The notes beneath the pieces are model-generated. The model saw only the letters and a list, made by a program, of their open reading frames with translations. It ran no database searches and had not been told where the DNA came from. 64,000 nucleotides of DNA, from NCBI GenBank assembly GCA_004297555.1, contig SCSV01000286.1, positions 1-64,000 of the forward strand, read 5' to 3'. Positions 57,702-64,000 of the stretch are shown piece after piece; positions within the stretch are counted from its first letter, which is position 1; each line of letters opens with the position of its first letter. A program made the position numbers and the translations under genes. This DNA is from Salinibacterium sp. Its GTDB lineage: Bacteria; Actinomycetota; Actinomycetes; Actinomycetales; Microbacteriaceae.

Positions 57702-58751
57702 ATGGCTCACGGACGCAAGAAGTGCCCACGCGAGGGAACGCGGTTGAAGTACGAGCCGAGTCCCGTCTCGCACGCGATGTACACGCGCCCTCCGATGCCG
57801 GGCGAGGTCGGCACGGTCGTTTCCCTTCCGCTCCCTGGGGCTGGTCGGAAGACGTGTACGGGCTCGCACTCGCAGGACCTCGTGTACGTGAACTGGCCGA
57901 GCATCGGCACGATGGGCGTGGCGCGCGCGGACGTCGAGAAGGTGAAGGGGCGTGGGCCGAAGCAGATGCAGGTGAACGGTGCGTTGGCGGACCGCATCTA
58001 CGCCTACGCCATCGGGCAGCGCGTCATCGTGAGGGGGCTCGGGCCGGGCCACGTCACCATGAAGCGCGGCATCCACTTGGGCGTGAAGCTCGACAGTGGG
58101 GCGTTCACCTACGCGCATGTGTCGTCGGTGGAGCCGACGGGCGAGCGTCAGCGCTTCAGTGGGCCCAAAGATGTGCAGTACGAATCGGTTGGTGAACACA
58201 TGACACTCGGCGGACTTGGGCTGCCAGCCGAACGCCACGTCGACAAGGCGCAATACTTCCAAGAGCACGCGTTGAATGCGGCGCAAGAAGCAGAGAAGCA
58301 TCTCGCGAACAACGATTGCCTCTCTGCGTTCCAACACCTCGTCGATGCAATTCAGGACGACCGCACAGCCGCAACTCACGTTCGTGCTGCAAACGGCAAT
58401 GCAATGGCGACCCCCGGCCTCCACACTACGCTCATCGAGTTCAGGAAGAAGTGCGTGAAGCGTGATGCGAGAACGCTTGGCGGCGTGGGGGTCTGGATGG
58501 AAGGCCAACAGAAAATTCGGCTCACCTACGGCACGCTTCCCGACTTCGAGACGTTCGAGCGTCATTTCGGGAAGGGCACGTTCCCCATCCATCACGGCTC
58601 GTCGGGGCGCGGCAGGATTCGTCCAGCTGAGGGCAACTACACCGCGCGCGAACTCTACGCGGAGCTTCAGAATCTCGTCTCGTACGAGGACGATGAAGCG
58701 TCGAGCTGGGTCAGCTCGATTCTTTCTACTCTCGGATTCGAGTGGGTGTGA
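57702..58751 (+). CDS. Hypothetical protein
   Basis: A 349-residue protein from ATG 57702. The N-terminal half is beta-rich and may hold two SH3-like segments (MPGEVGTVVSLPL; IGQRVIVRGLGPGHVTMKRG); the C-terminal half is helical (AQYFQEHALNAAQEAEKHLA). It precedes the JAMM gene directly. I recognise no family. Confidence 0.6.
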   Translation: MAHGRKKCPREGTRLKYEPSPVSHAMYTRPPMPGEVGTVVSLPLPGAGRKTCTGSHSQDLVYVNWPSIGTMGVARADVEKVKGRGPKQMQVNGALADRIYAYAIGQRVIVRGLGPGHVTMKRGIHLGVKLDSGAFTYAHVSSVEPTGERQRFSGPKDVQYESVGEHMTLGGLGLPAERHVDKAQYFQEHALNAAQEAEKHLANNDCLSAFQHLVDAIQDDRTAATHVRAANGNAMATPGLHTTLIEFRKKCVKRDARTLGGVGVWMEGQQKIRLTYGTLPDFETFERHFGKGTFPIHHGSSGRGRIRPAEGNYTARELYAELQNLVSYEDDEASSWVSSILSTLGFEWV

Positions 58752-58752
58752 C

Positions 58753-59223
58753 GTGGACGAGCTGCCCAAGTGCCCAGGTGACGCTCCCCCGGTGGTGCGC
58801 CTCTCGCTGCGTCATGAGAAGTGCCCGCGCAAGGGCGTCGTTCGGCACTTGCGCACGCCAAACGACATCCACTCGTACTTGAAGACCGAGTACGGATGCG
58901 AAGCGCAAGAGTGGGCGGTCGTCATTGGCCTGGGTTCCAACAACGCCATCCTCGGCATTCACGAAGTCGCCATTGGCGGGCTCGACTCGACGGTCGTAGA
59001 CCCGCGAGTAGTGTTCGCCGGACTCCTTCTGATGGGCGCTGCAGCGTTTGTCTTCTGTCACAACCATCCAAGCGGCAGTACACAGCCGAGTACGTTGGAC
59101 GTCACGATGACTCGCCAGCTCAAGGACGCCGGCAAGATTTTGGGAATCCGCATGGTCGACCACATCATCGTGAGCGGAACCGGCTACACCTCTTTCCTTG
59201 CAGAGGGAATGTTTCCATCGTGA
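58753..59223 (+). CDS. radC-like: RadC/JAMM-family protein
   Basis: A 156-residue protein from GTG 58753. CHNHPSGSTQPSTLDVTMTR is the JAMM zinc motif HxH-PSG-x-PS-x-D; GIRMVDHIIV and an upstream Glu in EWAVVIGL complete the site. RadC proteins have no settled function; related JAMM domains in lambda tail tip act with a cysteine peptidase. It overlaps the transglutaminase-like gene by 4 bases, so the two enzymes are coupled. Confidence 0.85.
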   Translation: MDELPKCPGDAPPVVRLSLRHEKCPRKGVVRHLRTPNDIHSYLKTEYGCEAQEWAVVIGLGSNNAILGIHEVAIGGLDSTVVDPRVVFAGLLLMGAAAFVFCHNHPSGSTQPSTLDVTMTRQLKDAGKILGIRMVDHIIVSGTGYTSFLAEGMFPS

Positions 59224-60956
59224 CCCTCGACCAAGCCATCGCTTTGCTGCTCGGCGCCGGCTTCGGTGCGCGTGCACTGGATGGGAGAAAAAACGCTCTC
59301 GCCCGCGTCGGTTACGCGCTGGTCGGCTACGACCTGCTCAAGACCGGAATCACCGGCCAGGGTTCCATCTTTGGTGCGCAGTCGAGCGGACTGGCGAAGG
59401 TGTCATCGTCCAGGGCGAAGTTGAAGTTCGAGGAGCGTCGGGTCCGAACCATCGCAGAGCGTGTTGCGTATGTGCACGAGCAGATGGTGCTGGGCACCCG
59501 CGACCCTCAGGTCTACGCACTCGCTCGAGAAGTTGTCGCGCGAAAGTGCGGTGCAGAGTTCTGCATTCCGGAGAAGGACCACAAGGGCGAGATGGCCGCG
59601 CTCTTCAACGAAGCTCGAGCCCGTTGCCGATACACGCTCGACCCTGTCGACTACGATGCGTTTCAGACGCCGGGCAAGACGCTGCAGCTCGCCAGCGGCG
59701 ACTGCTTCGTGAAGGGCACGGTGGTACTCAAGAAAGGGCACGAGTTGGTACCGGTCGAGTCTCTCCGTCTCGGAGACGAAATCTGGGGGCTCAATCGCTG
59801 GTCGAAGGTGATGAACACTTGGGAGAAGGGAGTGCTCCCGACGTGGAACATCCAGCTCAACAATGGCTCCGCGATGCGCTTGACTCCAGACCACAAGGTT
59901 TGGGTGTGGAAGTGCAAGGATGAGCACAAGGATGCGCGGTACGGAGGACAAGAGTGTTCGTGTCGCCTTGACAACCGAGAGTTGGTTCGCATCCGCGTGA
60001 GGGAACTTAAGTGTGGCATGGTGTTGCCGCAGCCGGAACGCATCCCGTTCGGTTCCGAAAAGATGGACCCAACTCGCGCGTACGTTGAGGGGCTCTACGT
60101 TTCTGACGGCTCATCGGCACACTCGAATACGTTCGAGATTGCCGGCCAAGACGGTTGTCCAAAAGAGGCGCAGAAGAAAGAAGTCGAGCGCATCTGCGCG
60201 GTGCTCGGAATTCCGACGAGGTGGTATCGGAAGTACATCACGGTGAAAGACAAAATCTGGACGCAGCGGATGAAGACGATGGGTACGCGTGCGCCCAACA
60301 AGCGCGCCCTTTCCATCAACCTCGAAGAGGGCGGAGCACTCAATTTACTTCGCGGTATCATGGCCGATAGCGGGAAGAACAGCCAAGGTTTCGGCTCTAC
60401 CTTCACCACTACTTCTCGCCAGCTTTGGCTTCAGACGCGCGTGCTACTCAAGATGGCTGGCAAAACAGCAAGCGAGCGCTACATCGTCGACCATGGCGGC
60501 CTCGGAGAGAATCCGATTTGGAGGTTGGGCATCCGAGGTGGCGGCCCGGCCGGCAATGCGTCCAAGCTCCTGCGCGTGAAGGACGTTGTTCGGGACAATG
60601 TCGAGAAGCCGTGCTTCGACATCGAGACGGATGACCACTACGTGTGGCTCCCAGAGGCCGACTGGACCACGAGCCAGTGCGACGATGAAGTGAGCTTGCT
60701 TGGCGCGATGCTGCGCAGTGTCGGCATTCCCGTGCGCAGTCGCATCTACCAGACGCAGGGCAACACGACTTGGAACCACATCAACCTGATGGCCCAGGAC
60801 CCAGGTACCGGCACGTGGCACTCTCTCGACCTCGCCGCGGTGGGTAAGCCGCCCGGCTGGGAGGTCCCGAAGCAGTACATCATCAAGCAGCGTGACTTCG
60901 ACGTTCTCGAGAAGGAAGTACCGCGTTTGTCTGCGGCGCTGAATGCGGTACCCTGA
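59220..60956 (+). CDS. Transglutaminase-like cysteine enzyme with intein
   Basis: A 578-residue precursor from GTG 59220. A short helical start with ALLLGAGFGARAL, then RTIAERVAYVHEQM. The splice joins LQLASGD to CDDEVSLLGAMLRSVGIPVR, the transglutaminase catalytic GDCDD motif; GTWHSLDL near the end gives the His. The intein Cys162-Gln486 sits exactly before the catalytic Cys487. Mature length about 253. Together with the JAMM protein it may form a tail or assembly protease pair. Confidence 0.8.
   Translation: MTLDQAIALLLGAGFGARALDGRKNALARVGYALVGYDLLKTGITGQGSIFGAQSSGLAKVSSSRAKLKFEERRVRTIAERVAYVHEQMVLGTRDPQVYALAREVVARKCGAEFCIPEKDHKGEMAALFNEARARCRYTLDPVDYDAFQTPGKTLQLASGDCFVKGTVVLKKGHELVPVESLRLGDEIWGLNRWSKVMNTWEKGVLPTWNIQLNNGSAMRLTPDHKVWVWKCKDEHKDARYGGQECSCRLDNRELVRIRVRELKCGMVLPQPERIPFGSEKMDPTRAYVEGLYVSDGSSAHSNTFEIAGQDGCPKEAQKKEVERICAVLGIPTRWYRKYITVKDKIWTQRMKTMGTRAPNKRALSINLEEGGALNLLRGIMADSGKNSQGFGSTFTTTSRQLWLQTRVLLKMAGKTASERYIVDHGGLGENPIWRLGIRGGGPAGNASKLLRVKDVVRDNVEKPCFDIETDDHYVWLPEADWTTSQCDDEVSLLGAMLRSVGIPVRSRIYQTQGNTTWNHINLMAQDPGTGTWHSLDLAAVGKPPGWEVPKQYIIKQRDFDVLEKEVPRLSAALNAVP
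59703..60677 (+). mobile_element. LAGLIDADG intein ending in Gln
   Basis: Residues Cys162-Gln486 (325 aa). It starts CFVKGTVVLKKG, has block B MRLTPDHKVWVW, motifs YVEGLYVSDGSS and LLRGIMADSGKN, block F CFDIETDDHYVWL, and ends TTSQ before Cys487. The usual HN end is replaced by SQ. The +1 Cys is at once splice nucleophile and presumed enzyme nucleophile. Confidence 0.85.
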
Positions 60957-60968
60957 AAGGACCTGCAC

Positions 60969-61466
60969 ATGGCACTCCTCGACACGAACAATCCACCGGC
61001 CGAAGTGCTCGCCGCCAACAGCGAGTTGATGATGGGAGAGGTGCGCAAGTGGCTCAATGACCTTGCGTGCGGCGACTTGAAAAACACTCCGGCGCTGCTG
61101 AACCCGTTGCTGCTGGGGTTGATTGCTCTGCGCCTCGGTCAGCTCGTCAACAACAAGGCGCAGGGGTCCAACTACTACCGCATCTCGCCCTTTCAGCTCA
61201 CCAAGGAGGGTCAGAAAATCGTCGAGCGCCAGCAAGACGGGCTGGTGCGCACTGTTCTGCTGTGGGTCGACAAGGCCGGCGCCGGCCCCACACCGTACAT
61301 TCGGGTCGGTGTGAACAAGATGAACATGGTGGCCGGGCAGCAGGGCAGCGGTGGCATCCAGGCGGACGCCGGCAAGCAGCACGAGCTGGGCAACGTTCGA
61401 CCTGAGGTGGAGCTGTGGGCGGCTTCCAGCGTCGACATCTGGACGTACGTCATCGAGTACGCGTGA
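60969..61466 (+). CDS. Hypothetical, structural-type protein
   Basis: A 165-residue protein with a helical start (LAANSELMMGEVRKWLNDLA), then beta-rich sequence (YYRISPFQLTKEGQ; LLWVDKAGAGPTPYIRVGVN; EVELWAASSVDIWTYVIEY). It lies between two intein-bearing genes and its composition fits a virion protein. No family is recognised. Confidence 0.55.
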   Translation: MALLDTNNPPAEVLAANSELMMGEVRKWLNDLACGDLKNTPALLNPLLLGLIALRLGQLVNNKAQGSNYYRISPFQLTKEGQKIVERQQDGLVRTVLLWVDKAGAGPTPYIRVGVNKMNMVAGQQGSGGIQADAGKQHELGNVRPEVELWAASSVDIWTYVIEYA

Positions 61467-61476
61467 GGAGCCACTG

Positions 61477-63852
61477 ATGGCCGCGGTCACGAACAACATC
61501 GAGTCGCACAATGCGCGGGGCATCGAGCGCTCGGACGTGGTGGTCGACAGTGGAAATCTCCACGGTCTCGGCGCGGCCGCGGTGAATCAGGCGTCGCTCG
61601 CGAAGAGCCACACCATGCTGACGAAGTTCGTCTGGTTCCGCTCGATGCTCGAACGCGAGCTGCAGCTGCAGAGCTACAAGCTGGTGAAGGAGGACGGCCT
61701 GTACCGGTTCGTCCTCACGCCTGGGCTGCGGAAGGAAGCCGTGCCGTGGCAGCGCTTCGCCGCCGAGCGGTACACGAAGGCGCTGCTCTGGGGAACGGAC
61801 AACGCGAAGATGCAGTGCCCCACGTTCGCGATTCCGGCCGGCGGCGTGATGGTCGGCGGCACGTGCCCCGGTGCGGACGCCGGTCAGACGGTCACGCCGG
61901 TGAACGCCCGCGTGGCGCGTCTCGAAGGCGCTGCAGACGGCTGGCACCTCCGCACCGAAGCACCGGGCACCGGCGTGAAGCCGCTGGTGAAGGAAGGGCT
62001 TGCCGTCTGCCAGAGCTGCGTGACCGCCGATGCGCTCGTTCTCGTCCGCAATCGCGGACTCGTCCCCATTGGAGAGCTGGTCAACGCCGGCATGGTGGAA
62101 GTGTGGAGCGGAAAGTCGTGGCAGAAGACGCATGCCGTGTTCAACGGCGTTCTGCCGACGTTCCTGGTGACACTGTCCGATGGGCGCACGATTCGCGCAA
62201 CTGGAGACCACAACTTCATTCTCGCTGACAACTCTCGCGTTCGGGCCGATGAGCTTCAAGAGGGAGAAGCACTCCCGTGGGAACTTCCGGAGCCCGATGC
62301 ATCGAACTTCGACGTGACGGGACGGCTGCCGCTCGTTCACCTTGAAGAGCAGCACTTCAACGAGAAGCGAGGCCAGCTCCCGACACAGTGGTCTCGTGAG
62401 TTGGGCCTCTGGCTCGGCTACATCATCGGGGACGGATGGTTCAACGGAAGCGTCAAGCATCCGACCATCGGCATTTGCGCGGCGGAGCAAGACCGCGGTG
62501 ACCTCGACCACATCAACGCATTTGTGTCGAGGTGGACAGGTTCGGAAGCCGAGGTGAACGTCAGTGAGGTCGAACGTTCGAATGACCTCGTCACGTGCGA
62601 GACGCCACAGTCGATGGCGAAGGTTTTCTGGCGTCAGAAGTCGGCTGTGGCACTCGCGTTGGGGCTTGGGCTCAAGAAAGCCAAGGCGGACACGAGAACG
62701 CCGGAGTCCATCTGGTCGGCGCCGATGGATGCGGTTTCGGGCTATCTCTCCGGCCTTTTCTCCACTGATGGGAGCGTCGGCTTTCGAGGGCACGGAGTTG
62801 AGATTTCGTTCGCTTCAGTTTCGCGCACGCTCGTCGATGAGGTTCGACAGCTGCTCATCATGTTCGGCATCAAGTCGAGCTTGACGAAGTACAAGAGCAA
62901 TGAGGAGCGCGGCTACCTTCCGTTATGGAAGGTCTCGCTGACTTGCCACGAGAGCATCATGCGCTTTCGGAAGCACGTCGGATTCTTCAATGAGCGCAAG
63001 TCGAAAAAGCTGGAAGCGTTCATCATCAGTCCGAAGTTCTCTCACCGTGAGCGCAAGACGAATGCGCACGTCGAGAGTGTCGTTCCTACCGGTAAACTCG
63101 AGCCAGTATTCGACCTCGTCAACGTCGGGCCTGAGCACCAGTTCACAGCCAACGGCATCAGCATTTCAAATTGCTACGCGACCGAGGGCTCGTTCAGCCG
63201 GTCGAGTGTTCAAACGGATGAACTCGTACGCTTCTGGTGGATTCGCTCGCAGCTGCAGAACAAGAACGAGGCGCTACTGGAGCAGGTCTTCGTCGACTCC
63301 ATTCTCTCGCTGCCGTTCAAGCACGACCGCCACGGCATCAAGCCCATCCGCCTGCACGACTCGGGTGACTTCTTCTCACAGAAGTACGCCGAGATGTGGC
63401 TGCGCGTTGCTGACGAGCTGGCGGTGCGGATGCCCGAGGTCGTCATCTGGGCTCCGACGCGCACGTGGGCACAGGGCGGGTGGACGGAGTTCTGGAACCA
63501 GCGGCTGCCGCGCTTGAAGAGCGTTCAGTTGGGAAGACGCCCCAACCTGATGGTGCGCCCCAGCGCGTACAACTTCGGAGACGCCGCGCCGGAAGCGATG
63601 GCGCAGGGGAACTCGCGCGGCTCGACGTCCCTCTACGCGGTGCACGCGCGCGTGCCGGCGGAGCTGAAGAACAGGACGGACGCCACGAAGGTCGGCCTCA
63701 CGCGAGGGCTCGAGCCACGCGCCGACTTCAACTGTCAGGTGTACGGAGCGGAGACGGCGTCGTGCACCGCTTCGCTCGCGCCGGATGGAAAGCGCGGCTG
63801 CCGCGCGTGCTGGGTTCACCCTGAGTTGAGGATTAATTATTCTGCTCACTAG
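61477..63852 (+). CDS. GP88-like Cys-motif phage protein with intein
   Basis: A 791-residue precursor from ATG 61477. N-extein about 1-180 includes a CPGADAGQ region and LAVCQS; the C-extein begins CYATEGSF and has IRLHDSGDFFS, VIWAPTRT and a late NCQVYGAET and CRAC. The spliced CQSCYA pattern resembles the Cys motif of phage gene-product-88 type proteins, which have a C-x-x-CYA site and unknown function. The intein Cys181-Asn565 lies right at the CYA Cys. Confidence 0.65.
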   Translation: MAAVTNNIESHNARGIERSDVVVDSGNLHGLGAAAVNQASLAKSHTMLTKFVWFRSMLERELQLQSYKLVKEDGLYRFVLTPGLRKEAVPWQRFAAERYTKALLWGTDNAKMQCPTFAIPAGGVMVGGTCPGADAGQTVTPVNARVARLEGAADGWHLRTEAPGTGVKPLVKEGLAVCQSCVTADALVLVRNRGLVPIGELVNAGMVEVWSGKSWQKTHAVFNGVLPTFLVTLSDGRTIRATGDHNFILADNSRVRADELQEGEALPWELPEPDASNFDVTGRLPLVHLEEQHFNEKRGQLPTQWSRELGLWLGYIIGDGWFNGSVKHPTIGICAAEQDRGDLDHINAFVSRWTGSEAEVNVSEVERSNDLVTCETPQSMAKVFWRQKSAVALALGLGLKKAKADTRTPESIWSAPMDAVSGYLSGLFSTDGSVGFRGHGVEISFASVSRTLVDEVRQLLIMFGIKSSLTKYKSNEERGYLPLWKVSLTCHESIMRFRKHVGFFNERKSKKLEAFIISPKFSHRERKTNAHVESVVPTGKLEPVFDLVNVGPEHQFTANGISISNCYATEGSFSRSSVQTDELVRFWWIRSQLQNKNEALLEQVFVDSILSLPFKHDRHGIKPIRLHDSGDFFSQKYAEMWLRVADELAVRMPEVVIWAPTRTWAQGGWTEFWNQRLPRLKSVQLGRRPNLMVRPSAYNFGDAAPEAMAQGNSRGSTSLYAVHARVPAELKNRTDATKVGLTRGLEPRADFNCQVYGAETASCTASLAPDGKRGCRACWVHPELRINYSAH
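62017..63171 (+). mobile_element. LAGLIDADG intein in the GP88-like protein
   Basis: Residues Cys181-Asn565 (385 aa). It starts CVTADALVLVR, has block B IRATGDHNFIL, motifs LGYIIGDGWFNG and LSGLFSTDGSVG, block F VFDLVNVGPEHQF and ends ISISN before Cys566. The penultimate residue is Ser rather than His. Confidence 0.87.
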
Positions 63853-63882
63853 CGACGCAGCACGGGTGCTACGCTGGCCGCT

Positions 63883-64000
63883 ATGCTCAAGAAGCACGAA
63901 GACGTGTCGTGGGTCGACGCTGCTCGATTCTGGGAGCGCGTCGAAAAAACTGATGGATGTTGGCTGTGGAAGGGCAAAGGACGTCGTGGGTCATCAACTG
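63883..64000 (+). CDS. HNH endonuclease, 5' part only
   Basis: The first 39 codons from ATG 63883: FWERVEKTDGCWLWKGKGRR resembles the start of the HNH gene at 26.4-26.9 kb (FWRYVEK and GCWRW). The gene runs off the window. It follows the GP88-like gene after a 30-base gap, as another free-standing homing enzyme. Confidence 0.7.
   Translation, partial: MLKKHEDVSWVDAARFWERVEKTDGCWLWKGKGRRGSST

Noticed and set aside
1..64000. tRNA, rRNA or CRISPR array
   Set aside because: I found no cloverleaf-like gap, no rRNA-scale conserved stretch and no regularly spaced direct repeats; the longest gaps are about 260 bases.
1..64000. Integrase, attachment site or transposase
   Set aside because: No tyrosine or serine recombinase motifs and no IS-like inverted ends were seen; homing endonucleases and inteins explain the mobile features.

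Overview
The window is one continuous stretch of a high-GC, gene-dense viral genome. It is most likely a tailed dsDNA bacteriophage of a high-GC bacterium; the host cannot be named from the sequence. The reasons are: genes packed head to tail with ATGA, GTGA or TGATG start/stop overlaps; a phage-type replication and nucleotide set (family A DNA polymerase, Rad3-like and SNF2-like helicases, Sak4-like ATPase, Cas4-like nuclease, uracil-DNA glycosylase, ThyX, dNMP kinase); many small Cys-rich proteins; a lone GroES; and a heavy load of homing elements. I recognise no terminase, portal, major capsid, tail fibre, integrase, tRNA, rRNA or CRISPR. No gene-free stretch exceeds about 260 bases.

Layout. 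Bases 1-37,022 run almost entirely on the minus strand. From low to high coordinate this arm holds a sugar and glycosyltransferase module (1-7.4 kb), a small structural-looking protein (7.7-8.0 kb), a block of small proteins with HU-like, Nudix, HerA-like ATPase, ThyX, SLOG and dNMP kinase genes (8.9-18.2 kb), and the replication/recombination core (18.2-37.0 kb). At about 37.0-37.3 kb transcription diverges around a small XRE-type regulator with a dyad at its 5' side. From there to 64 kb most genes are on the plus strand: a 2OG-Fe(II) oxygenase-like gene, groES, a glycosyltransferase, a second HerA-like ATPase, membrane and protease-like genes, an oxidoreductase and DUF4326/DUF1653-type genes. 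A minus-strand sugar block (epimerase, C-methyltransferase, cupin) lies at 49.5-52.7 kb. The last part, 52.8-64 kb, looks like virion or assembly genes: a long acidic/Pro-Gln-rich protein, very basic proteins, small membrane proteins, a RadC/JAMM protein, a transglutaminase-like protein and a Cys-motif protein.

The most unusual features are these. (1) Five inteins interrupt catalytic or conserved motifs of DNA polymerase, a Rad3-like helicase, uracil-DNA glycosylase, a transglutaminase-like protein and a GP88-like protein. (2) The polymerase intein carries no in-frame endonuclease; instead a complete HNH endonuclease gene with its own Shine-Dalgarno lies in another reading frame of the same strand inside the intein. 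(3) A 19-bp dyad TGTCAC-N7-GTKACA recurs at least eight times, mostly between genes, with degenerate copies in two divergent promoter regions. (4) An 80-bp AT-rich near-palindrome with 24-bp perfect arms sits next to a DUF3987-like replication gene. (5) An 18-bp inverted repeat has a loop matching the 3' end of 16S rRNA on one strand and a perfect Shine-Dalgarno on the other.

Working model (inference): the minus arm supplies nucleotides, replication and repair, plus sugar donors and transferases for modifying DNA, virion or host surface. The plus arm supplies regulation, folding help and virion assembly. The divergent region near 37.1 kb and the dyad family are the best candidates for the regulatory logic.
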